Positions 7,588 through 14,697 of a DNA stretch of 21,849 nt are shown piece by piece. Both the position numbers and the translations under genes were made by a program. The stretch is taken from contig JAURQY010000030.1 in the NCBI GenBank assembly GCA_030835875.1, positions 1-21,849 of the forward strand, written 5' to 3'. This DNA comes from Nitriliruptorales bacterium (GTDB lineage Bacteria > Actinomycetota > Nitriliruptoria > Nitriliruptorales > Nitriliruptoraceae). The stretch's first letter is position 1. Each line of letters starts with the position of its first letter. The notes under the pieces were generated by a model. The model made no database searches, was not told the DNA's origin, and was given only the letters and a program-made list of their open reading frames with translations.

Positions 7588-8367
7588 GTGACCACGACGG
7601 GTGACCTGCTCCGGGTGACCCTCGGTCCTGGGATCGACGCGGCCTTCACCGGTGCCGTCCTCGACGGTGTCCATGACGCGAACCTCGCCCACCATCGTCC
7701 GCACGTCCCCGAGCGTCTCACCGCCGCGCGCGACCGGGTCGCGGCGCTCACGCGCACCGAGGCCGACGCCTGGCACCTGATGCGGCAGGTCCACGGTGCC
7801 GAGGTCGCGGTCGTCGACGGTCGCGTCCCACGGGGGGCGGAACTGCGCGACGTCGACATCCTCGTCACCACGCTCCCGGACCGTCCGCTCGTCGTGCTCG
7901 CCGCGGATTGCGTGCCGCTCCTCGCCGCCGGCCGCCGCAGCGTCGCCGCGGCGCACGCCGGGTGGCGCGGGGTGGTCGCGGACGTCCCCGGTGCGCTCGT
8001 CACCGCGCTCGTCGGACTCGGCGAGTCGCCCGACGATGTCCGTGTCGTCCTCGGGCCGGCCATCGGGCCCTGCTGCTACGAGGTCGGCCCTGAGGTCGTC
8101 GCGGCGGTCGGCGCGATCGATCCCGCCGCCGTCGCGACGACGCGGACCGGGGGAGCGTCGGTCGACCTGCGCGCCGCGCTCCGCGCGCGGCTCGCTGCGC
8201 TCGGGGTGACCGACGTCGTCGACGCGGGTGCCTCCGGAGCAGCACCCCGGACCCCGCTGTGCACCGCCTGCGATCCGGGCTGGTTCAGCCACCGGCGCGA
8301 TCCAGCGGCCGGGCGGCAGGCCAGCATCATCGTGCGTCGCAGCGGCGCGACCGGGGGATCCGCATGA
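7588..8367 (+). CDS. pgeF: PgeF/YlmD-type multicopper-oxidase-fold protein (peptidoglycan editing factor)
   Basis: Members of this family (DUF152, YfiH/YlmD) have a laccase-like fold and metal site. E. coli PgeF prevents misincorporation of L-Ser in place of L-Ala in the peptidoglycan stem, and related proteins show purine nucleoside phosphorylase or adenosine deaminase activity. The 259-residue product has the three expected ligands: H69 in RQVHG, C108 in AADCVPLL, and H123 in AHAGWRG. GPAIGPCCYEVG and a C-terminal CTACDPGWFSHRRD then RQASIIV follow. I start it at GTG 7588, one nucleotide after the ftsZ stop. No clear ribosome site is seen, so translation probably depends on coupling to ftsZ. 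The position after ftsZ is conserved in Gram-positives. Confidence 0.92.
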   Translation: MTTTGDLLRVTLGPGIDAAFTGAVLDGVHDANLAHHRPHVPERLTAARDRVAALTRTEADAWHLMRQVHGAEVAVVDGRVPRGAELRDVDILVTTLPDRPLVVLAADCVPLLAAGRRSVAAAHAGWRGVVADVPGALVTALVGLGESPDDVRVVLGPAIGPCCYEVGPEVVAAVGAIDPAAVATTRTGGASVDLRAALRARLAALGVTDVVDAGASGAAPRTPLCTACDPGWFSHRRDPAAGRQASIIVRRSGATGGSA

Positions 8368-9101
8368 CAATGGAGGAGACCGAGGCCGACGATGAGGCGC
8401 TCGTCGCGGACATCGCTTCGCGTGCCTCGGGCGTCCGCGATCGCGTCGCTCGCGCGGCCCATCGTGCCGGGCGGGACCCCTCCGAGGTCCGTCTGATCGC
8501 GGTGACCAAGACGCACCCGGTCGCGACGGTGCGTGCCGCGCTCGCGGCGGGGCTGACCGACCTCGGCGAGAACCGTGTCGACGAGCTGCGTGACAAGAGC
8601 GAGGCGGTCGCCGCCCGTTGGCATCTCGTCGGCCAGCTCCAGCGCAACAAGGTCCGGGACGTGGTCGGCCGGGTCGCGCTCGTCCACTCCGTCGACCGCC
8701 CCGCCCTCGTCGATGCGCTGTCCCGGCGCGCGGCACAGCTCGGCGTCGTCCAGGACGTCCTCCTCCAGGTCAACGTCGGCGAGGACCCGGCCAAGGGTGG
8801 GTGTCGCCTCGCCGATGTGCCCGTGCTCGTCTCCTACGCTGCCGCAGCGCCAGGCCTGCGGGTCGTCGGTCTCATGACCGTTCCTCCGCTGCCCGGCCCA
8901 GGGACGACGTCCGACGAGGCGGCCCGGCCGCACTTCCGCTCCCTCCGGGAAGCGCGGGACCGGTTCCGGGCGGAGCACCCGGCGCTGGAGGAGCTGTCGA
9001 TGGGCATGTCGGACGACCTCGAGGCAGCGGTGGAGGAGGGCGCGACGATGGTCAGGATCGGATCGGCCCTCTTCGGGTCGCGGACGGAGGCAGCGCGATG
9101 A
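8364..9101 (+). CDS. PLP homeostasis protein, YggS/YlmE family
   Basis: YggS/PLPBP proteins are single-domain PLP-binding barrels that keep pyridoxal phosphate and amino/keto acid pools in balance; they have no firm catalytic activity. The 245-residue product has K49 in AVTKTHP (the PLP Schiff-base lysine), LGENRVDEL, HLVGQLQRNK, and near the end LSMGMSDDLEAAVEEGATMVRIGSALFG with the phosphate-binding residues. The ATG at 8364 overlaps the pgeF stop (ATGA) and has GGGGGA about seven bases upstream; a second in-frame ATG lies at 8370. The neighbours ftsZ, sepF and yggT give the classic ylm cluster. Nothing is unusual in the sequence. Confidence 0.94.
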   Translation: MTMEETEADDEALVADIASRASGVRDRVARAAHRAGRDPSEVRLIAVTKTHPVATVRAALAAGLTDLGENRVDELRDKSEAVAARWHLVGQLQRNKVRDVVGRVALVHSVDRPALVDALSRRAAQLGVVQDVLLQVNVGEDPAKGGCRLADVPVLVSYAAAAPGLRVVGLMTVPPLPGPGTTSDEAARPHFRSLREARDRFRAEHPALEELSMGMSDDLEAAVEEGATMVRIGSALFGSRTEAAR

Positions 9102-9634
9102 GTGTCTGGGCACGCACGCTCGTCTACCTCGGACTCCGTGAGGAGGACGACGACGCCGTCGACTGGCGAGTCGTCGACGACACCGCTGCGACGTCGACGG
9201 GACCGGTCGCGTCGGCGGCCCCCGCGGCCCCCGCGGCGGCGGCCCGCGCGCAGGCATCGGCTGCCCCGCGCCGCTCGACGGCGCCCGTCGCCGCGCCCGA
9301 GCCGGTCGCATCCAACGTGCGGCGCCTCCACCCGGATCTCGAGGTCTCCGCGGAGCGCGTGACCGTCGTCCACGTCCGCGTCTTCGACGACGTCGAGACG
9401 ATCGGTTCCCGCTACCGCACGCGCCACCCTGTCCTCTTCGACGTGAGCGCCTGCACCCGCGAGGTCGCACGGCGCACGGTCGACTTCGTCTCGGGTCTCA
9501 CGTACGCGACCGGTGGCACCTTGCGGCGGACCGCACCCCGCGCGTTCCTCCTCGTCCCGGAGGGCGTCGACCTCCCGCTCGACGAGCGCCGCCGGCTCGC
9601 ACAACTCGGCTACGACGTCGACACAGCGCGCTGA
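9098..9634 (+). CDS. sepF: Cell division protein SepF
   Basis: SepF tethers FtsZ to the membrane and is the main FtsZ anchor in actinobacteria, which lack FtsA. The 178-residue product begins with the amphipathic segment MSVWARTLVYLGL (1-13), then an acidic patch (EEDDD). A low-complexity Ala/Pro/Thr linker covers about 29-72, and the globular SepF/DUF552 domain about 85-172 includes VRVFDDVETIGSRYRT and the dimerising DFVSGLTYATGGTLRR region. The ATG at 9098 overlaps the yggS stop by ATGA, with GGAGG at 9086-9090. Its presence with FtsZ's intact C-terminal peptide fits the SepF-dependent ring. Confidence 0.95.
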   Translation: MSVWARTLVYLGLREEDDDAVDWRVVDDTAATSTGPVASAAPAAPAAAARAQASAAPRRSTAPVAAPEPVASNVRRLHPDLEVSAERVTVVHVRVFDDVETIGSRYRTRHPVLFDVSACTREVARRTVDFVSGLTYATGGTLRRTAPRAFLLVPEGVDLPLDERRRLAQLGYDVDTAR

Positions 9635-9894
9635 TGGGCATCGTCTCGTTCGCGCTCCAGATGTACGTGTACGTGCTGCTGCTCTACGTCATCTTCTCGT
9701 GGGTCCCGAACCCACCGGACGCGCTGCGGCCGTTCGTCCTCGGTGTGGCGCGTCTGGTCGAGCCGCTCGCGATGCCGCTGCGTCGCGTGATCCCGCCGCT
9801 CCGACTCGGCGTGGTCGCGCTCGACCTCTCGATCATCGTGCTCTTCATCGGCGTGCAGCTGCTCCTGTCCGTCACCCGGTCACTCGGGCTCTGA
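9634..9894 (+). CDS. YggT/YlmG family small membrane protein
   Basis: The 86-residue protein has two hydrophobic segments (about residues 3-24 and 65-84) separated by VARLVEPLAMPLRRVIPPLRLG, the family's conserved VEPLLxPxRRxIPP-type loop. The family is linked to osmotolerance and to nucleoid or division-site organisation in other bacteria, but the mechanism is not settled. The ATG shares a base with the sepF stop (TGATG), and no ribosome site is visible, so re-initiation is likely. It is shorter than two-module YggT proteins but typical of the Gram-positive single-module form. The last 15 bp overlap the 3' end of the opposing HExxH gene. divIVA, the usual next gene in actinobacteria, is missing. 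Confidence 0.9.
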   Translation: MGIVSFALQMYVYVLLLYVIFSWVPNPPDALRPFVLGVARLVEPLAMPLRRVIPPLRLGVVALDLSIIVLFIGVQLLLSVTRSLGL

Positions 9895-10497
9895 TCCTCG
9901 GCTGGTCGGCCCGGTGAGCCGGGCACCGCGCCGTGCCGCATGCTCGAGCGGGTTGTCGCGGTAGCCGTGCAGCGCGTTCCACCACAGGTAGGCGGGCACG
10001 AGCAGCGGCCCGAGCCGCTCGGCCTGACGGACGTGCACGGCCTCGTGGTCGAGCAGCGCATCGCTCGGCCACGCGTCCCTGCAGAGCACCACCTGGCCGA
10101 CCGTGTTCGCGCCGGCACCCACGAGCCGCAGCGCCGCGCCCGACGGTCCGCCGACGCCGGTGGCGACCAGGCAGCGTCGGGTCGCGTCCCACCGCGGGCG
10201 CGCACCCGACAGCAGCGCCACGCCGAGCCCGACGGTGGTGAGCGGTGCGGCCCACGCGGTCGCAGCGAGCTGGCCGGCGAGCGTGCGCGGTGCCGCCGGG
10301 ACCCAAGCCGCGGCGAGCGCGGCGAGCGGAGGATGCGGCTGCGTCGGGGGCCGTGCGCCGTCGGGTCCGTCGGAGGCGAGCTCGCCCCGGCGGACGCGGC
10401 CCGCCTCGGAGCGCTGACGGAGCACCCCGATCGCACCGGCGACGAGCGTCGCCCCCCAGGCGAGCCTCCCCACCCGCGCGAGGAGGCGGCCGGTCAT
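9880..10497 (-). CDS. Uncharacterised membrane-associated HExxH-motif protein
   Basis: I do not recognise a characterised family. The 205-residue product has a hydrophobic stretch at about 9-25, an Arg/Pro-rich segment (28-57), and two more hydrophobic stretches (about 58-66 and 76-97). A conserved-looking C-terminal block follows: NTVGQVVLCRDAWPS, then HEAVH at 151-155, RQAERLGPLLVPAYLWW, and YRDNPLEHAAR. HEAVH has the pattern of a zinc-protease site, and E185 in NPLEHA about 30 residues on could be the third ligand of a gluzincin-like site. Peptidase activity is inference; degenerate, non-catalytic relatives of such motifs exist. The ATG overlaps the ileS stop (ATGA on the minus strand), so it is probably co-translated with ileS. 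It converges on yggT with a 15-bp overlap. Confidence 0.72.
   Translation of the reverse strand: MTGRLLARVGRLAWGATLVAGAIGVLRQRSEAGRVRRGELASDGPDGARPPTQPHPPLAALAAAWVPAAPRTLAGQLAATAWAAPLTTVGLGVALLSGARPRWDATRRCLVATGVGGPSGAALRLVGAGANTVGQVVLCRDAWPSDALLDHEAVHVRQAERLGPLLVPAYLWWNALHGYRDNPLEHAARRGARLTGPTSRGSEPE
9909..9924. terminator. Small symmetrical hairpin at the yggT / HExxH convergent junction
   Basis: GCCCGG, a four-base TGAG loop and CCGGGC form a perfect six-pair stem 15 bp after the yggT stop. It lies inside the 3' coding end of the opposing gene. A symmetrical stem here could help end transcription from yggT, but there is no T-tract, so this is a weak call. Confidence 0.25.
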
Positions 10498-13400
10498 GCG
10501 CGGACGACGCGGACCCTCGCGGTCCCGAGCGTCCCGAGCGCGACCGTGGCGGTGCCGGCCCCTTCGGGCACATCGGCCTCGGCGTCGACCGTCGTCGCGA
10601 GGACCTCGTGGGCGACGGTCTCGAGGTGGCCTGCTGCGGCGAGCCGCGCGGCGAGGGCGGCGGGTTCGAACGCGACCTCGAGCACGATCCGGTCGTCGAG
10701 GTCGAGCCCGGCGGCCTTGCGATGCTCGTTGACGCCGCGGACGAGCTCGCGGGCCGCACCCTCGAGCTCGAGCTCCGGCGTGAGGCTCGTGTCGAGCGCG
10801 ACGGCGTAGGCGCCCTCGCGGGCGACGCTCCAGCCGGTGCGCGGCATCTCGACGACCTCGACCATCTCCGCGGTCACCGCGAAGGTCGCGCCCTCGACGA
10901 CGAGCGTCATCGTCCCGTCCTGTGCGCCGGCGAGCAGCGCCTCGACGCTCGCGCTGTCGAGCGCGGAGAGCGCCCCCGCCACGCGGGGAGCGTCCGGACC
11001 GAACGCCGGTCCGAGCGCGCGGAAGTTCGGCCGGAGCGAGCGGTCTACGACACCGGCGGACCCGTCGGCGAGCTCGACCGCGTGCAGGTTGAGCTCCTCC
11101 TCGATCTCCGCGGCGACGAGCGCGAGCCCGGCCGCCTCGCGCGCCGGTACGCCGACGAGCGCGCGGGCGAGCGGCTGTCGGATGCGGTGTCCGCTGTCCG
11201 TGCGTGCCTGACGTCCGAGCTCGACGAGGCGGCGCGCGGTGCTCATCGCTGCGAGCACCGCGTCGTCGCGCCACGCGTCGGGGGCGACGGGGAAGTCGGT
11301 CAGGTGCACCGAGTCGTGCGCCTCGGGGTCGAGGATGACGACGAGGTCCTGCCACAGCCGCTCGGCGACGAACGGGACGAACGGGGCGAGCAGCTGCGCG
11401 AGCGTCGTGAGCACGGTGTGCAGCGTGTGGTACGCGGCCGCCTTGTCGGTCGGCGCCTCGTCCACGCCGCGCCAGAAGCGGCGACGGCTGCGGCGCACGT
11501 ACCAGTTGGAGAGGTCGTCGACGAAGCGTTCGAGTCGCCGCGTGGCGCTCGACACGTCGTAGCCGTTGAGCCCACGGTCGACGACGTCGACGGTGTCGGC
11601 GAGCTCGGCGAGGATCCAGCGGTCGTTGACGGGTCGGTCGACGACGTCGGGCGCGGGGGAGGACGGGTCGAAGCCGTCGATGCGCGCGTAGGTCGTGAAG
11701 AAGACGTGGGTGTTCCAGATGGTGAGCAGGAAGCGCCGCACGACGTCGTCCAGCTGCTGGGTGCCGACGCGCCGCGACACCCACGGGTTGCCGTCGGCGA
11801 ACATCAGCCACCGCAGTGCGTCCGCGCCGTGCACCTCGGTCACGGTCCACGGGTCGACGACGTTGCGCGCGGACTTCGACATCTTGCGGCCGTCCTCGTC
11901 GACGATGTGGCCGAGGCAGACGCAGTTGCGGAACGACGAGTCGCCGAACAGGAGCGTCGACTCGGCGAGCAGCGAGTAGAACCAGCCGCGCGTCTGGTCG
12001 ATCGCCTCGCAGATGTAGTCGGCGGGGTAGTGGCGGGCGAACTCCTCCTGCCCGCGGTACGGGTAGCCCCACTGCGCGAACGGCATGCCGCCGGAGTCGA
12101 ACCATGCGTCTGCGACCGACGTGACGCGCTGCGCTGTCCCGCCGCACTCGGGGCAGGGGAACGTCACGCGGTCGACGAACGGCCGATGCGGGTCCAGGTC
12201 GGTGTGGTCCTCACCGCTGCGCTCGCTCAGCTCGGCGCGCGAGCGCACGACCGTGACGTGCTGGCAGTCCCCGCAGCGCCAGAACGGCAGCGGCGTGCCC
12301 CAGTAGCGGTCGCGTGAGAGCGCCCAGTCGACGTTGTTCTCGAGCCAGTTGCCGAAGCGACCGTCGCGGATGTGCTCCGGCTGCCAGCCGATCCCTGCGT
12401 TGTTCTGGAGCAGTGCGTCGCGCCGGGCGGTCGTGCGGATGTACCAGGAGGGCTTGGCCCAGTAGATGAGCGGCTGCTTGCAGCGCCAGCAGAACGGGTA
12501 GGTGTGCGTGTAGGGACGGCTCGCGATGAGCAGCCCCGCGTCCGCGAGCGCTGCCGTGATGTCCTCGTCGGCCTCCTTCACGAAGCGGCCGGCCCACGGG
12601 CCGTCGGTGAAGCGCGCGTCGGGGCCGACCGGGTTCACGATCGGCAGGCCCTCGCGACGCCCGACGACCATGTCGTCGGCACCGAACGCGGGGGCGAGAT
12701 GCACGATGCCGGTGCCGTCGGTCGTCGTGACGAAGTCCGCGGTCACGACGCGGTGCGCGTCCCCCTCGGGGGGGAAGTGGTCGAACGGTGCGCGGTAGCG
12801 CAGGCCGACGAGCTCCGCTCCCTTGACGGTCGCGACGGTGGTCGTCCCCTCGCCGAGCACCGTCCCGACGAGATCGACGGCGAGCACGAGCCGCTCCTTG
12901 CCGTCGGGGCCCTCCCGGGTGACGACCGCGTAGTCGAGGTCCGCACCGACCGCGCAGGCGACGTTGGAGGGGAGCGTCCACGGCGTCGTGGTCCACACGA
13001 CGAGCGAGGTGTTCGCGAGCGTGGCCGGTGGATCGACGAGCGGGAGGCGGACGTACACCGACGGGTCGGTGACCTCGTCGTACCCGAGCGCGACCTCCGC
13101 GTCGCTCAGCGCCGTCCCGCAGCGGCCGCAGTAGGGCGCCACCCGGAAGTCCTCGAACAGCAGGTCTCGGTCCCACAGCTCACCGAGCGCCCACCACAGG
13201 CTCTCGACGTACTCGGGGTCCATGGTGCGGTACGCGTCGTCGGTGTCGATCCAGAACCCGATGCGTTCGGTCAGCTCCTCGAACGCTCCGACGTAGCGCT
13301 GCACCGACTCGCGGCAGCGGGCGTTGAACTCCTCGATGCCGTAGGCCTCGATGTCGGCCTTGGAGTCGAGCCCGAGCTCGCGCTCGACCTCGAGCTCGAC

Positions 13401-13688
13401 GGGCAGGCCATGGCAGTCCCAGCCGCCCTTGCGGCGGACCGAGCGACCCTTCATCGTCCGGTAGCGGGGGAAGACGTCCTTGAAGACGCGGGACTCGACA
13501 TGGTGGACGCCGGGGCGGCCGTTCGCCGTCGGAGGACCCTCGTAGAAGGTCCAGACAGAGCCCTCGGACCGCTGCTCGACGCTGCGGCGGAAGACGTCGT
13601 CGCGCGCCCACTGCTCGAGGACCGCGTGCTCGAGGGCGGGGAGGTCGGGTCGCGGCGGGACCTCCGGCCAGCGGGTTCCGTCGGACAC
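10494..13688 (-). CDS. ileS: Isoleucyl-tRNA synthetase IleS, long (eukaryote-like) type
   Basis: IleS charges tRNA-Ile and edits misactivated valine. The 1064-residue class I synthetase carries the HIGH-equivalent region GPPTANGRPGVHHV (51-64), RKGGWDCHGLPVE, the CP1 editing-domain signature WTTTPWTLPSN, and KMSKS at 602-606. CxxC pairs (CGRCG, CWRCK, CGDC, CPECGG) probably bind zinc in the inserted domains, and a C-terminal anticodon-binding and extension region follows. The GxHH form of HIGH and the length above 1000 residues mark the type found in eukaryotes, many actinobacteria and mupirocin-resistant strains. The start is GTG at 13688, with GGAGGAGGG immediately upstream on the minus strand. 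It is transcribed opposite to all neighbours except the HExxH gene that follows it. Confidence 0.97.
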   Translation of the reverse strand: MSDGTRWPEVPPRPDLPALEHAVLEQWARDDVFRRSVEQRSEGSVWTFYEGPPTANGRPGVHHVESRVFKDVFPRYRTMKGRSVRRKGGWDCHGLPVELEVERELGLDSKADIEAYGIEEFNARCRESVQRYVGAFEELTERIGFWIDTDDAYRTMDPEYVESLWWALGELWDRDLLFEDFRVAPYCGRCGTALSDAEVALGYDEVTDPSVYVRLPLVDPPATLANTSLVVWTTTPWTLPSNVACAVGADLDYAVVTREGPDGKERLVLAVDLVGTVLGEGTTTVATVKGAELVGLRYRAPFDHFPPEGDAHRVVTADFVTTTDGTGIVHLAPAFGADDMVVGRREGLPIVNPVGPDARFTDGPWAGRFVKEADEDITAALADAGLLIASRPYTHTYPFCWRCKQPLIYWAKPSWYIRTTARRDALLQNNAGIGWQPEHIRDGRFGNWLENNVDWALSRDRYWGTPLPFWRCGDCQHVTVVRSRAELSERSGEDHTDLDPHRPFVDRVTFPCPECGGTAQRVTSVADAWFDSGGMPFAQWGYPYRGQEEFARHYPADYICEAIDQTRGWFYSLLAESTLLFGDSSFRNCVCLGHIVDEDGRKMSKSARNVVDPWTVTEVHGADALRWLMFADGNPWVSRRVGTQQLDDVVRRFLLTIWNTHVFFTTYARIDGFDPSSPAPDVVDRPVNDRWILAELADTVDVVDRGLNGYDVSSATRRLERFVDDLSNWYVRRSRRRFWRGVDEAPTDKAAAYHTLHTVLTTLAQLLAPFVPFVAERLWQDLVVILDPEAHDSVHLTDFPVAPDAWRDDAVLAAMSTARRLVELGRQARTDSGHRIRQPLARALVGVPAREAAGLALVAAEIEEELNLHAVELADGSAGVVDRSLRPNFRALGPAFGPDAPRVAGALSALDSASVEALLAGAQDGTMTLVVEGATFAVTAEMVEVVEMPRTGWSVAREGAYAVALDTSLTPELELEGAARELVRGVNEHRKAAGLDLDDRIVLEVAFEPAALAARLAAAGHLETVAHEVLATTVDAEADVPEGAGTATVALGTLGTARVRVVRA

Positions 13689-13704
13689 GACACCCTCCTC
13701 CGGA

Positions 13705-13724
13705 CGGCTCCGGGCGGCTCCGGG
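13705..13724. repeat. Tandem 10-bp direct repeat in the ileS leader
   Basis: CGGCTCCGGG occurs twice in a row without mismatch, between the candidate ileS -10 and the ileS start. It would lie in the untranslated leader of ileS. It may be a slippage product or part of a structured leader; no known motif is recognised. Confidence 0.5.
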
Positions 13725-13744
13725 AGGCCCTCAGCGACCGCGGG

Positions 13745-13750
13745 AGCCTA
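13745..13750 (-). promoter_or_regulatory. Candidate -10 box for ileS
   Basis: On the minus strand TAGGCT (TAnnnT) lies about 57 bp before the ileS GTG, which would give a leader of roughly 50 nt. The -35 region is poor (CCGACG at a 16-bp spacing). No T-box signature is visible in the 110-bp gap. Confidence 0.3.
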
Positions 13751-13782
13751 ACCGCCTCCTGTCCGCCGTCGGCCCCCGCTGG

Positions 13783-13788
13783 TACGGT
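13783..13788 (+). promoter_or_regulatory. Candidate -10 box for the traR/dksA gene
   Basis: TACGGT (TAnnnT) ends ten bases before the ATG at 13799. No Shine-Dalgarno sequence lies in between. If this is the -10, the transcript would start within about four bases of the ATG, that is, almost leaderless. No convincing -35 is visible. Confidence 0.35.
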
Positions 13789-13798
13789 CCCGCGCCTC

Positions 13799-14179
13799 AT
13801 GGCCCGCCAACGACGTCCTCTCTCCGACTCCAGGCTCCGCGCGTTCCGCGAGGGCCTCGTCGCCGAGCGCGCGCAGCTGCTCGGCCAGGTCGAGGGGCTC
13901 GATGCCGAGGCGGACGTCAAGAACTGGCGTGAGAGCGGGTTCGACGACGACCCCGCTGACGCCGGGTCCGCGAGCTTCGAGCGCGAGACGGCCCAGTCGC
14001 TGTCGCTGCATGCGCGCAACCTGCTCACCCAGATCGACGACGCGCTGCGCCGCCTCGACGAGGGCACGTACGGCGACTGTGTCACGTGCGGTCGGCGCAT
14101 CGAGCTCGAGCGGCTCGAGGCGCTGCCCTACACGACGCAGTGCATGGACTGCCGCCGTCGTGCGGAGACGGGGCGCTGA
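13799..14179 (+). CDS. TraR/DksA family zinc-finger protein
   Basis: TraR/DksA proteins bind the RNA polymerase secondary channel and modulate initiation; actinobacterial members at this locus are mostly uncharacterised. The 126-residue product has a coiled-coil-like N-terminal part (about 12-40 and 60-90) and a C4 zinc finger, CVTCG...CMDC, with C94, C97, C115 and C118 (CxxC-17-CxxC). Between the helices, DPADAGS (51-57) aligns with the DksA tip motif DxxDxA, with Gly in place of the final Ala. Two Asp residues are therefore present, as in active DksA. The ATG at 13799 is close to a -10-like TACGGT and lacks a ribosome site. The stop overlaps the probable CTG start of lspA. Position between ileS and lspA matches Streptomyces as I recall it. 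Confidence 0.9.
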   Translation: MARQRRPLSDSRLRAFREGLVAERAQLLGQVEGLDAEADVKNWRESGFDDDPADAGSASFERETAQSLSLHARNLLTQIDDALRRLDEGTYGDCVTCGRRIELERLEALPYTTQCMDCRRRAETGR

Positions 14180-14697
14180 GCCCCTCGGACGTCCCGTCGG
14201 GGACCCGCGGACGTCTCCTGCTCCTGCTGTTCGTGGCGTTCGTCGTCGTCGCGCTCGACCGCTTCACGAAGGAGCTGGTCCTCGTCGTGCTGGAGCCGGG
14301 ACGTTTCGTGCCGCTGCTCGGTGACGGCGTCGGCTGGCAGCTCGTGTTCAACCCAGGAGCGGCCTTCGGTATCGACCTCCCACCGGTCGTCTTCCCCGTC
14401 GTCACCGTCGTGCTCGTCGTCGTGGTCGTGCGGGCGCTCGCCGAGGAGTCCAACGCGCTCGCCGTCGCCGCCCAGGGGCTCGTCCTCGGCGGCGCGGTCG
14501 GCAACGTCATCGACCGCCTCACCCGACCAGGCGACGGATCGGCCATCGGCGGCTCCGTCGTCGACTTCGTCGCGTGGGGGAGCTTCCCGCGCTTCAACAT
14601 CGCCGACGCCTCGATCACCGTCGGGGTCGTCGGCTACATCCTCACCACGCTGCTCATCGAGCGGCAGGAGCGGCGCGCCGATATCACGACCGTATGA
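14176..14697 (+). CDS. lspA: Lipoprotein signal peptidase LspA (probable CTG start)
   Basis: LspA is the membrane aspartyl peptidase that cleaves signal peptides of diacylated prolipoproteins. The product is about 173 residues with four membrane segments. It contains DRFTKELV after the first helix, NPGAAFGID, and the two catalytic-Asp motifs GNVIDRL and FNIADASITVG. No ATG, GTG or TTG suits the expected start. CTG at 14176 gives a 4-nt CTGA overlap with the upstream stop and has GGAG at 14164-14167 eight bases away. The only upstream alternative is GTG 14140 (12 residues longer, no ribosome site, 40-bp overlap). GTG 14233 would cut into the first membrane helix. The gene identity is firm; the start is tentative. 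Confidence 0.93.
   Translation: MSPSDVPSGTRGRLLLLLFVAFVVVALDRFTKELVLVVLEPGRFVPLLGDGVGWQLVFNPGAAFGIDLPPVVFPVVTVVLVVVVVRALAEESNALAVAAQGLVLGGAVGNVIDRLTRPGDGSAIGGSVVDFVAWGSFPRFNIADASITVGVVGYILTTLLIERQERRADITTV

Noticed and set aside
6441..8063. 540-codon minus-strand open frame opposite ftsZ and pgeF
   Set aside because: Antisense shadow of FtsZ with no domain; it spans the ftsZ-pgeF junction.
10245..12317. 690-codon plus-strand open frame opposite ileS and the HExxH gene
   Set aside because: IleS has all family motifs on the other strand; this frame is repetitive Arg/Glu/Val sequence that spans two genes.
13689..13798. T-box riboswitch upstream of ileS
   Set aside because: The gap is too short, and neither the conserved T-box sequence nor a specifier stem could be found on the minus strand.
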